Shown here: positions 20,667-30,600 of the stretch, piece by piece
Numbering within the stretch: position 1 is the stretch's first letter
Layout: each line of letters starts with the position of its first letter
Notes under the pieces: generated by a model
Databases searched by the model: none
What the model was told of the DNA's origin: nothing
The model's input: the letters and a program-made list of their open reading frames with translations, nothing else
From: Phymatolithon calcareum
Taxonomy: Eukaryota; Rhodophyta; Florideophyceae; Hapalidiales
Direction of reading: 5' to 3'
DNA: 64,000 nucleotides
NCBI GenBank assembly: GCA_977006965.1
Contig: OZ345366.1
Location: 806,001 to 870,000 of the forward strand
Program-made: the position numbers and the translations under genes

Positions 20667-20957
20667 GACCCTATTGCGTCCGACGATGGGCATTCGCCGC
20701 CCTCGTTGCGAGCTCTTGCAGTCGGTGCCCCTCGCGCTTTGGCGCACGGGACTCTATATTGGTGCATGACATGTACACGTGTACTGACACTAATTGCGGG
20801 ACCTACAACAAGGCTAATGGTCAAAATACGGTACGGTCAGAACTGGGCCTGTGTCCCTTCTCTGACCGGTTTTTTGTTGCGGTGTGCGCGCGATAAAAAC
20901 GACTGATCAAAACCAACTTTAATTCACCAACCTAGCCAAGCCGAGATTAAAGCAACA
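20667..20957 (-). repeat. Element X split direct repeat A2 (about 290 bp)
   Basis: GACCCTATTGCGTCCGACGA ... GATTAAAGCAACA. About two substitutions from A1 at 34119-34412. A T-run at 20652-20662 precedes it. Confidence 0.9.
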
Positions 20958-21120
20958 TTTAATCGTCGTTATTGCGGTGCACCCACATTTGATTGTGGTC
21001 GACGGAGGCGTCTGGGTTGGGTATAGCACTTACAGCCCCGAGAGTGCTTACAGATGATCTGTACTGTAAGCAATCCGTAGAGAGCAGACGAATTCTGGCA
21101 ATCGCCAGTTTGCTCAACCC
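20958..21120 (-). repeat. Element X split direct repeat B1 (163 bp)
   Basis: Internal B copy, directly downstream of the recombinase stop on the minus strand. It pairs with B2. Confidence 0.9.
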
Positions 21121-21165
21121 CCTCTTCCGTTTTGCCAGAACACCCGTCGACTATCTCAAGGATGC

Positions 21166-22629
21166 TTACGAATAGAACCCAACCGGTCCCGTCCTTTCCG
21201 CCAGCTGCACTGATGACTGTCGTGCGACAATCATCCCGACGGAGTCGATTCTACCGCTGCTTGCCCACATGTACCTTTTCCGTGCATCTGAGGTCCACAG
21301 TCCCATGAATCCTGCCACGAGATCTCCTCCTTCTGGTACGTTTGCGTACATCGTTGCACCGCCTATCCGCAGAGAATGGACACCGGTTGCAAGCGACGGA
21401 AGCCCTGCCATTGAGAGAAATCTTTTTAGGGCTGTTCTTGATTCGTCATAGGTGACCTCGGCTCCAGTCAGCGGATTCCGAAACAAAGGTATTTTTGAAT
21501 CCTCGCCCTGCACTTGGTCTCCTTCCAGCATATCTCTTATGGCGCGGGCCGCCGACAGAGACGAGTCTTCCTCATCCAAGATGAATGTCTTCACTGTTCC
21601 TCTCTCCCCGGTCGGGTCTGTTTTGTTTGGTTTCAGCTTGATGCCGACACGCGCGCCCAAGACTCGCCCGTGAATATCTCTGCCAATGTCTACCGTTAGC
21701 CTTCCGCGATGCGTTTCGTGCCTTGCGTCCCATTCTTTGCCCTTCTCTTTCTTTCCGCGAATAAGGTCTCCGCTCCGTAGCACCCCCTGCCACTGGCAGA
21801 GCCACAGAGCCCATAGAACTCTATGAAGTTGTTCGTTCCTGAGATCCATAACTGCCCGTACCGCTCGCAGGTGTTGCGGCAGGATTGGAAGTCGAGGCGC
21901 TGTATGGCTTGGACTTATTTTGTGTAGACCTTTTAAGACCAGCTCCAATCTGTTACTTCCCACTGTCCCATCTCTCAGACCGGGCCGACGCCCTACGTTC
22001 GCAGCATAGTAAGTTCTTACTGTAGATATCACCTGTTCCGCGTATTGAGCTGTGTTCATGCGTCGGCCCGGCTTCCGGGGATAGTATACAATGTACGTGG
22101 CAAACTCTGCAAGCGTTGAGATCTCCGCATTCAGTTGTTCCATCGAGGGTCTGGTGTGTCCTCTTGGAAGTGTCCCGAAACTTATTGGGTCAATTCCTTT
22201 CACCGAACAGAACTCTTTCCAGTACGATACTTGCGAGGATGCTGTTCTTATAGTTCCAATCGCATGTCCCTTTGCTCCTGCCTCGGCTGTGAGCGCTTCT
22301 AAGCGACCTAGAATTGTCACCCTGTCCCGAGTCCTGGAGGCTATTCTCCTTTGTGCCGCAGCTCCTGTCCCTCGTGCTCTTGCATCTCCGGTTCTGATTT
22401 CAAAACGTCTTCGTTGACCGCGGCCTCGTGCTGCCCTTGTCATTTTTTTTTTTTTTTTGGAATCAATGGGGGAGGCTTGTTCGTGCGCCTCCTGCTTTGG
22501 GTTGACTTCTTCTGAAGGCTGTCTCGTTGTGGAGTGATGATATTTATTCCGACTGGTGGGGCCGCTGATCATACACATTTTTGATCGGTTAAAACAAAGA
22601 CAGGAACTTTTTGGTTTTAGTCTTCTCAC
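21166..22629 (-). CDS. Element X tyrosine recombinase
   Basis: Integrates the circular DNA copy of the element by site-specific recombination instead of a DDE integrase. Open for 487 codons. The frame entering from RT is -1. A separate start could be ATG 22443 (MTRAARGRG), right after a run of 15 A. The catalytic domain has the first Arg in WQGVLRSGDLI, the H-x-x-R box HSLRIGGATMY, and a C-terminal W and Y (MGLWTSDARKRYMWAS, with Tyr the likely nucleophile). The N-terminal part has SYWKEFCSV and YAEQVISTVRTYY, typical of the core-binding domain. It overlaps the RT frame by 3 nt. Confidence 0.88.
   Translation of the reverse strand: MRRLKPKSSCLCFNRSKMCMISGPTSRNKYHHSTTRQPSEEVNPKQEAHEQASPIDSKKKKKMTRAARGRGQRRRFEIRTGDARARGTGAAAQRRIASRTRDRVTILGRLEALTAEAGAKGHAIGTIRTASSQVSYWKEFCSVKGIDPISFGTLPRGHTRPSMEQLNAEISTLAEFATYIVYYPRKPGRRMNTAQYAEQVISTVRTYYAANVGRRPGLRDGTVGSNRLELVLKGLHKISPSHTAPRLPILPQHLRAVRAVMDLRNEQLHRVLWALWLCQWQGVLRSGDLIRGKKEKGKEWDARHETHRGRLTVDIGRDIHGRVLGARVGIKLKPNKTDPTGERGTVKTFILDEEDSSLSAARAIRDMLEGDQVQGEDSKIPLFRNPLTGAEVTYDESRTALKRFLSMAGLPSLATGVHSLRIGGATMYANVPEGGDLVAGFMGLWTSDARKRYMWASSGRIDSVGMIVARQSSVQLAERTGPVGFYS
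22443..22458 (-). promoter_or_regulatory. Poly(A) tract before a candidate recombinase ATG
   Basis: Sixteen T on the + strand (A16 on the coding strand). The last A begins the in-frame ATG of MTRAARGRG. It encodes a Lys run if read through. It may be a slippage site or an A-rich leader. Confidence 0.35.
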
Positions 22630-25430
22630 ATTTTCATGCTCTTTTTTGCTACTTCGTGTCCTACCGAGCGTCCAGCTTCAATTATCCTCTCTGACCAACT
22701 GCCAAGCTCCCTTGGTGGGGCGATGCGCTTGACATCCCATATTTTTTCGGCGCATTCAATGGCTCTTTTAACACGAGAGCGACTGAGGTTGTCCGCTATT
22801 TCGTTCTTCTCTCCAGATATGTGGTGCATTCTTATTGTAATATCAAGCCTTTTCTCGACCTTCTTCACAATTCGTAGTGCCTCGAGCATTGTTGCTGAGT
22901 ATGCCCGACCGGAGTTCACTGCGTCACATGCGCTTTCGTTGTCATTTCGGAAGATTACGCGCATACCAGCATGTAGCATTTTTGCTTTAAACGCAACATG
23001 GAGGGCTATTGCAATCGTGAGTAGCTCGAAGGGCGATATTGATATCACTTCGTCGGATAACGCCTGACGGATTTTTGGGCTCCACATACCATACGCGATA
23101 TTGCCCATGACACAGACTCCCCATCCTCCTTCCATCCCTCCGCTCGCATCGGAGTTTGCTCCTTCCAGACCTGCATGCAGGAATATCGGGTTTTTCGTTA
23201 TTGGCGGTAGTTTACCTGTGTGAAACTGTGATAGCATATATTGCGCGTCCTTAATCCATGCGTTGCTTATGATTCCAGCCGCTACTCTCGTGTTTGACTG
23301 CACGCGGAGGCTTCTGTATGCGTTGTTGCAGAGAAAGTTTCCATTATCAACGAAGCGGGAGATGAAGTGATGGAGGCGGGCAAATTCTTGGAGTTGAAGC
23401 AGCGGGATGGGCCTTCCTTTCTTATCTTCCATTTCCTTTATCATCTCCCTGAACTTTTGAATCTTGGAGTCTCGGGGCCTGCACTCAATGTTGTCGAGGT
23501 CCCTAGTATCGTAGACTGCCCCTATTGATGAGAACTGCTGTGAGAATGGCTGATTTGCTTCAGGTTTCTCGCTTAGAGGAACTTCGTAGACATCTTCCAG
23601 AACTCTCCTTATTCCATCTCTCGCGTCTTGTGCCGCTATCTCGCCAATGACAAAAATAGTGACATCATCCTGGAATGTGGTCAACACCACGACGCCATAT
23701 TGCCTCGGATCATCCGGGAATTTTTCACACCGTCCTCGCCTCCATTCTTCTAGCTTTCTCAACTCTTCCAATTGCCGTATGTTGATGTGTTTGTCGCGTG
23801 ACAAACCCCATTCCTCTTCCCGTGCTGTTCTCTCGATTAGTTCTGCTACTAGAAACGTTACTCTTTGTGCAGAGTGTGCAGATGAGGAGCGCCCCATTTG
23901 CATGCGATGGTCTTCTCGGAATCCGCCCAGCGCATAGACGACGGTTTTCCACTTTTCGCTGTCGCAGGTGGCCAACTGCCGGAACCATTTTTTGAGGTCT
24001 ATCGTGGTGCCCATGAGCTTCATGCCGGCATGCCTCGCGCCATCCTCCAAAATAGCAAGCACCTCATTGTTTGCTTCGATAGATCCCCATTCGAATTCCA
24101 AATAGTGTGGCAGGCGAGTGTTCGCGTTGGATGACACTGGCATCCAGTTTTCTTCCCCAATCTTGACAGAACTCGCGTGAGTGCCGTCCGCTGGCCAGCT
24201 CGCGTTCCACACCAAACGCAAGGAACCGTCACCTTTTTCCTCTACGCTACCGGGTGCGACTTGGAATGGCACGGACGGGGGGTGGTCGTGTGCTTTTCCA
24301 ATCCATCCTCTGTTTACCTCATCTTCCACAACGTTGTTGAATTTTCTTCCCGCATCCCAAGCCTTTTTCTGGTGCGGTGAAAAGGTGCAAACCGGGGGAG
24401 TGCTAGGTGAATAGTCATAGAATCCCCACTTCAGGAATGCTAAAAGCTCCCTGTCAGGCCATCCGATCTCGATTCCGTCTTCTCTGAGTTTTTGTGCATT
24501 GAATCCCCAGTTATGTCGTGCCGCAGGTTTCGCCACTCGAATTTTTGGCACATTTTCTTCTGTTAGGTCCAGTGTGAATCCGGCCTTCAAAACTTTGATG
24601 ACCAATGGATTGTATTCGTCGAGGCCGATGCGGACCTCCGAGTGTGGCTTCCCGAGTATAGCTCTTCTCCTGTGTGTCGAGTTTTTGGTTCTCTCCTGTT
24701 CATCATCTCTGTCCATTCGGCTTCTGGCAGCCTCAAGACGGCTAATTGCAGCCTCCGTGAAGCAGTGCCTCCATGAGGGAAGATTATCTTCGATTTCCTT
24801 AGCCAGTTCACGCGGGACGGGTAGCGGGTTTCTGGGATTCGGTGTCAACAGGGCTTGTGGCCCGGGAGGTAGCTTCCTGTCCCGAGGGTGTACTCCGTTT
24901 GCCTCTTCGAGTGGCACGAGAAAGTATCCTCCCCGTCGATATCTTCTCGTAGGGTATCGCCGTACACGTGCCGTGAGGTTTCCGTCCACTAGCGAAACCG
25001 TGCGCCAAGTTAGAGTTACTGTATCAAGATTAACTTGGGACTTTGCCCCTCGTGAATTTCGGAGGTTGTCGTCTTCATTTTCTGTGTCGTATTCCTGGAA
25101 GGCATCCAAGCCAGGATCAGTTGCCTCTCGAGCCTGCTTACCCTGATCCCATTCGATGTTCTCTAGTTTTGTGTCCCGCGGGACGCTGGCGTGTGTTTCA
25201 GTGATTCGTATGCCAATTGATAGTGCGGTTCCACCTTCTGAATGTGTATTTCGCTCCTCAGTATTTGGCACTGTATCTTGCAATAGGTTCTCCGTTGCTT
25301 CTCTACAATTTGCCAAGGGTTTCATTTCTGTTTGAGTCTCTTCTTTGTTCTCGAGAAGTTTTTGTCCTTGCGGCAGCGCCGCGTCCTCCACAGGCGCTCC
25401 ACAGTCACCTGACCGCTTGCGCTCGGTTAG
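22626..25430 (-). CDS. Element X reverse transcriptase - RNase H
   Basis: Copies the element RNA into DNA. The frame follows the gag TGA directly (CTA ACC GAG ...) and is in phase with gag. There is no ATG for the first 36 codons, which favours readthrough. After a long acidic N-terminal region come RT motifs: VAPGSVEEKGDGSLRLVWN, then TIDLKKWFRQLA (motif A Asp), and VVVLTTFQDDVTIFV (FQDD in place of YxDD, usual for DIRS RTs). RNase H follows, with the Asp of NSDASGGMEGGWGV, SISPFELLTIAIAL and FRNDNESACDAV, ending in EIADNLSR. The end, AKKSMKM-stop, carries the frameshift heptamer. About 935 codons. Confidence 0.9.
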   Translation of the reverse strand, partial: LTERKRSGDCGAPVEDAALPQGQKLLENKEETQTEMKPLANCREATENLLQDTVPNTEERNTHSEGGTALSIGIRITETHASVPRDTKLENIEWDQGKQAREATDPGLDAFQEYDTENEDDNLRNSRGAKSQVNLDTVTLTWRTVSLVDGNLTARVRRYPTRRYRRGGYFLVPLEEANGVHPRDRKLPPGPQALLTPNPRNPLPVPRELAKEIEDNLPSWRHCFTEAAISRLEAARSRMDRDDEQERTKNSTHRRRAILGKPHSEVRIGLDEYNPLVIKVLKAGFTLDLTEENVPKIRVAKPAARHNWGFNAQKLREDGIEIGWPDRELLAFLKWGFYDYSPSTPPVCTFSPHQKKAWDAGRKFNNVVEDEVNRGWIGKAHDHPPSVPFQVAPGSVEEKGDGSLRLVWNASWPADGTHASSVKIGEENWMPVSSNANTRLPHYLEFEWGSIEANNEVLAILEDGARHAGMKLMGTTIDLKKWFRQLATCDSEKWKTVVYALGGFREDHRMQMGRSSSAHSAQRVTFLVAELIERTAREEEWGLSRDKHINIRQLEELRKLEEWRRGRCEKFPDDPRQYGVVVLTTFQDDVTIFVIGEIAAQDARDGIRRVLEDVYEVPLSEKPEANQPFSQQFSSIGAVYDTRDLDNIECRPRDSKIQKFREMIKEMEDKKGRPIPLLQLQEFARLHHFISRFVDNGNFLCNNAYRSLRVQSNTRVAAGIISNAWIKDAQYMLSQFHTGKLPPITKNPIFLHAGLEGANSDASGGMEGGWGVCVMGNIAYGMWSPKIRQALSDEVISISPFELLTIAIALHVAFKAKMLHAGMRVIFRNDNESACDAVNSGRAYSATMLEALRIVKKVEKRLDITIRMHHISGEKNEIADNLSRSRVKRAIECAEKIWDVKRIAPPRELGSWSERIIEAGRSVGHEVAKKSMKM
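22641..22647 (-). promoter_or_regulatory. Slippery heptamer A-AAA-AAG (predicted -1 frameshift into recombinase)
   Basis: In the RT frame the codons are GC[A AAA AAG] AGC ATG AAA ATG TGA. A -1 slip reads GAG CAT GAA AAT GTG AGA and enters the recombinase frame without meeting a stop. The phase is exactly X-XXY-YYZ. A downstream stimulatory structure was not identified. Confidence 0.55.
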
Positions 25431-25433
25431 TCA
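25428..25433 (-). promoter_or_regulatory. TGA-CTA leaky stop between gag and RT
   Basis: Gag ends at TGA (25433-25431), followed by CTA. The RT frame continues in the same phase. UGA-CUA is the known high-readthrough stop context of several viral and cellular genes. Confidence 0.55.
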
Positions 25434-27025
25434 ACTTCGTGATGCGACTGGCCTCGCCTGTGTTTTCTGGTAGCGCACTCGCACTCCAGCTGCTTCTCGT
25501 GCCTGTTTTGCGATCTCTTGAATGCGTGGTGGCCAGCTCTCTGGAATATCGCACCATTCCTCTGTCATGCATTCCGCTAGCTTGTGTCCCATGTGGTTGC
25601 ATTTGAAGCACGGAAGGGCCTGCAGTCTCTGGCGCTTAGTAGCTGGTCCCTCTCGTCCAGTTTGGGCTCCCTTCGGTGCCGCCGCTGCGACTGAAGCGTT
25701 CTGAGACAGTGGCCGCTGTGTGGTGATAGGCGTCGGTATCCTCTTCCCTCTTCGTCCCTGCAGCTCGTGTGCTTCCCCGAACTTCCGTTTGTATGACTGG
25801 ACGCGGCCGTACGCATCCATGCCCTCGGGTTGAGTAAGCGCTGCCCCGAGCACAGTCTCACCGCTCCTAACGGTTTCTCCCATTCTCGCGCTGTGATATG
25901 CTGTCATGCACATGTGCTTTGCAGCCTGCAAGACGTTATCAAATACGATTTTTGACCTCGGACCCCACTGCATAAGGGGTGGAACATCTACTTGTTCATT
26001 ATTCGCCCTTTTCCGTACGTCTGCGGCGTGTTCCTCCATGCGAACAGTAAAGGCACGAAACAAACCTTGCACGCTTGCTTCTCCGCCGTGTTCCATGTAT
26101 GCGTTCTTGAGGCGCAGACCTAGCTCGATGACTCCAACCCAAGACAACACCGAGGGGTGATGGAGTTTTCTTGCGGCCAGAGAAACCCCTTCAATAACAT
26201 CCCACAGCTGTCCGATTGTTTCAACATTGATCCACCTGTGTTCCCTTTGCTTACGTGTGAGCCGGTCTCGAGTTGCCATTTTCACCGTCGCATATCCTGG
26301 CATAGCATTAGAACGATCCTTGAAGGCGAGCCCGCCAAAAAGCTCATATCTGAATCGGTCGCTCTCTCGGAATCGTAGTGTCAGAAGCTTAGCTATTGCC
26401 ACCTCTGGAATCAGTCTCAGGGAGTTCTCCTGGTTTAGCTCCTCAAACATCGTGCTGACGAAGTCCTTCCCGGTAGCAGGGAAGGAGACAATGGAGAGGT
26501 CGGGACCGCCAACTTGCAGTGCGTTTAATGTTTCGCCGGTGGCCTCTGTCAATAGCCGCACCTTCGAGATGTCTATCTTTGTCGTTTCCTTTCTGCGGAA
26601 GTAGCCCTCGAGTTCCGCAGTCTCTCCGTCGTTCAGACGTGACTCGTCATCTTTCGGTTCTCGGCGGAGAACAAAGGAAGGGTGTGGCAACCCAGCGGTG
26701 GGGTCTCTTCCTGTACCCCGGTTCGCGCCCTCTGACGCTCCTGCCCATAACGCGCGGTGTAGCTCCCGTTCTCGTCGTTGTTCAGTGATCATCGTCATGA
26801 TTTCATCAAGGTCTCCAAAGCCTGCGGCCAGGCAAAGGTCATTCCAAGGCCGGCCGCCATCAAGTTGGATTGTTGCTTTTAGCTGTCGGATACGTTTGGC
26901 AACGTCATCCATTGTCTTCCAGTCTATTCCAACACTACCGGCGCTGCCGGTGTCAGTTTCCGCCATTGCCATATCTTTTGCAATGCTTCTAGCTGTCGTA
27001 GCAACGACTTCAATCTCTCTGATTT
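25431..27025 (-). CDS. Element X gag, C-terminal part (after the D insertion)
   Basis: Structural protein of the element. This part joins the 33718-32980 part exactly across element D: one GCTCG duplication is removed and the codon CAA is rebuilt. Together they give 2334 nt, 777 codons plus stop. Near the C-terminus is a CCHC zinc knuckle, CFKCNHMGHKLAEC (C-x2-C-x4-H-x4-C), for RNA binding. Upstream is a largely helical region. The stop is TGA followed by CTA and the in-frame RT. A first ATG in this part (MAMAETDTG at 26972) would give a shorter product if translated alone. Confidence 0.85.
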
Positions 27026-27030
27026 GCTCG

Positions 27031-27347
27031 TGTTAAAACCACGCCGCACAGAGGGACACAGCCCAAAGACACACAGCTGTAGATATCTCTCGTGCCGCCG
27101 CACCGAGCGGCCACAGGTAGCTGTCGTCTGGACGCGCGCGCGTAGCCCAGAAATCCGAGACCTTCAAACTCGCTGGTTTATCTCTCCCCTCCCCTCTCCC
27201 TTTTTCGCCCCCGGCGCTGCCGGGAGCAGTCTAATATTTCAATGGTCATTACGGCTCGAATCATATATTCTAAAAATCAATTAAATCTTCACCAATAACA
27301 TTCCTGTCTTCTTCCCGACCGATCATTGGTTCCATTCGATTTCAACA
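27031..27347 (-). repeat. 3' LTR of element D (317 bp)
   Basis: On the + strand TGTTAAAACCACG ... GATTTCAACA. It appears identical to the copy at 32663-32979. Confidence 0.95.
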
Positions 27348-27640
27348 TTCCCGCCTTCTTGTGACTCGCCGTCGTCACAAGAATTTCGTAAAGCACAACT
27401 CTGCATTTTCATTTCCTCATCGCACCCCCGCGCGTCCGATCCTGGCGCGCGCCCCGCGCTCACCGCGCTTCCGCACGTACACGTGTACAGATGGAACCCT
27501 GCGTACGCATGAGTTTTCAGTGTGATACGGGGTCACATCGGCGGCCGCACCGCGCAAACCTCTGTTTGCGCAACCTCCCATCACCACCACCACCCACAGC
27601 TGGACAAAGCTGTGTCACTGCTGGCGGTGGATCCATTCTG

Positions 27641-30600
27641 CTACATCTCCTCCTGCCGTGCAACACCGATACCACGGAGGTCGTCAACGTCATGCAAGAG
27701 TCTACCGGTGGCCATCATCTCTTCCAATATGGCTGTGGTACCGCCTGCCAACGGTTTCGTCAACGCGTCTGCGGGGTTCTCGACACCAGGTATCCATACC
27801 ACGCGGTCAAGATCTCCATTCATGTGGTTAAGGCGCAGGCGATGCACCTCCGTCACAACCGCACGGTCTCGTGGCTGCGAGTGCGTCGCGATTGCCCTGT
27901 GCAGACCCTTACTGTCGACCGCGATCGTAATGGGCAAGCGTACCTTCGTGGCGCTTTCGTACACAGCGCGAATGCTAAACGCGACCCCTGACGCCGTTAC
28001 TGCGGCAATGGTCTCTGCCGAAGCCGAAGATGTTGACACACGGCGTTGTTTCCTGGACAGCCAAGCCAGGGTGTGGAACTTACTCCCGGCCTTTGCACCG
28101 AACGCTATTCCAACGATGCAACCTTCCTGTGCCACACTCTTCCGTTTTGCGTGCGGATAGCCTGCGTCACTAAACGCAAGTATGTGCGCTTGCTCCCGCT
28201 CCATCATAGTCGGTTGGATGTACTGTATGGCGTGTTGCCGACGGGCCGTGTCTCTGATTACTCCGTTCAAGGCTTTCAATGCCCCGACCGACAACCCTGG
28301 CACACACTGCTGCAAGTAGCTTGCCGCGAACGCTGCGATAGGTGAACATGCCACTCCGAGATACCCAAGCTTGCCGGCGATTGTGCGCACGGCTTTCACC
28401 TCAAGCACTGTCGCTGCTTCGGAGATTTGCTTGCGACGTGCTGGCAACAACACTATTGGTTCGATCTCCTTCGCAAGAGATGGCATCTTCACCCCGATGG
28501 TCGTCGGCGTCTGTGTGACTTCCGTGGAGTTAACGTTCATCTCCTCTGGTGTCTGCGCCCAATGTCCGACATTGAACGTCTGCGAGATGGCGTCCCGTGC
28601 CTTTTCGAGCACAAGGGTCGTCCGTGCCGCGACCAACATATCATCGACGTACTTCGCCACCAATATTTGCAGTGTCCCTTTAACCTCGTGCCGGAATAAT
28701 TGCGGCATGCCTATCACCACTTCGAGGCCGAGGCCGTTCGTTAAGAGCTCATCCGATGCGCGCTGCCACTTCCGTCCGGCGGTAACTATACCGTAGAAGG
28801 TCACCAAGAGCAACCAAACCTTGCACGGTTTCGAAATTGACCTCGGCGGCATGACGAAGATCTTTCGCATGGCCTTCCCGCTTTGCGGGTATGCGCCCGA
28901 GATGTCACCCTTCCCAAGTATAAGGCCGAATTGGGACGCTACGGTGTATGTCAACCGGAACCCTTCGTGCGACACTACTGCCGCATCCGTGCGGAGAGAG
29001 TCTTTCTCGTTATCACGGTTCCCATGGACACACAAGCGTGCTTTCAACTTGAAGCGCCTCGCACCCCCTTCGACTGTGTCTGTCTTGACGTTGTACACGA
29101 AGTGAGAACCAATGAGGTTGGCCTCCTTCGGTAACTCTCTTGTGTCTACCTCCTGGATGTTCGCGTACCAGTTCTTCTCCAACTCTGCCTCCTCCGCCTT
29201 GCACATTACTGGCTTGGGAATCCACGGTGCTTCTCTTGCATAGAAGCGGACGTTTCGAAATTGGTTGTATGTCTCTTCGAGCACCGCTTGTTCTGCGCGG
29301 TCTCGGTCCGCCTCCTTCATAATGAACGTCGCCATCATGTTCAGTCTATCCGGAGGTCTGCTCATCCTAGAGCTCCTCCGAACCACTGGTTCTTCCGAAT
29401 CCTCTTGGACTGTCGGGTCCAATTGTACCGACTTCCGGATTGTGTCAATTTTTGGGGCTGTTTGCCCAGCGGATTCGACATCAATAGTACGCTCCACTGC
29501 AGGCGTAATTGCGGAAATAGATGCCGGTTGACTTCCGAAATTGGCACTGTCTCCCTCGTCGTGCTCTGCAACTCCCCCTCCGGATTCTTCAGCCTCTTTT
29601 ACTGGAATTCCACTGATATCGAGGGCCTCATCTTCGCTGCTTTCGTCATCACTAACCGAGGTCACCGACATATCCTGGGCACTCGTCTTTCTTGGCGCCC
29701 GTCGATGTCCAGTGTCCTTTGCTGGCACCCCATGTTGAGCCCTGAGCACCGCTGATGCGATCTCATTGCCGGGGAATTTCCGAACGTCTTCGGGCGCTAT
29801 CACCTTCCGGTATCGTCCTTTCCCAACCACCACGGCACCATCGGCGCGGACCTCCTCGACAGGGTGTTCTTCCCAGTGGCCACGAGGGCGACTGCCTCCG
29901 GGAAGTAAGACCAATACCTGCTCGCCGACCGTGATGTCCTTCCTTTGTGGACTAGGTCGCGACTTGAAAATGCGAGCTAGAAGCCTTCGTGCTTCCATGG
30001 CTTTGTATGCAGCCAAGTACTCCTTCGTCACGAACTTCTGTCCCGTGCCGTCAACTGATGGCGTGTACCCGCGTGCAAGTTCAAACGAGGACGCCACCCT
30101 GTTGCCGTACATTATGTTGCTTATGTACCCAGCGTTCACCACCTTGTCCTTGAACGGCTTCCCTCGATGATTCGGATCGGCATCCAGTTTCTCAAGAACG
30201 TCCTTCACGACCCTGTTCTTGCGCTCGACCACGCCTGCCTTGCCGTGGCGTCTTGCCGGCACAGGACTGAACTTTGTGCCGCGCTGAGCGGCCCAGTCCA
30301 CAATAGGACGCTTCTCGAACTCCTGATCGGCGACTATCTCCACTGGATCACCATGGCGTAGACACCACGCGTTTTCCAACTCACGGATGATCGCGCTGAG
30401 TTCTCTCGTGCGAATGACACACATCTCCGAGAACCCTGTGGCACTGTCTACCATGTGGAGAATCATTTTCTTCTTCCAGTACATGATGTCGAAGTACACC
30501 CGCTCGTTGAAGTTGCGCTCAAGCTTTGTCACGCTAAACTTCTTGTTGGGCTCTGGATCTCCCGTGCGAAGGCATACGTCACATTCTTCGACCAACTTGT

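Noticed and set aside
23647-25146. Plus-strand frames of up to 215 codons across the X reverse transcriptase
   Set aside because: They are shadows of the minus-strand RT-RNase H frame, which has clear motifs.
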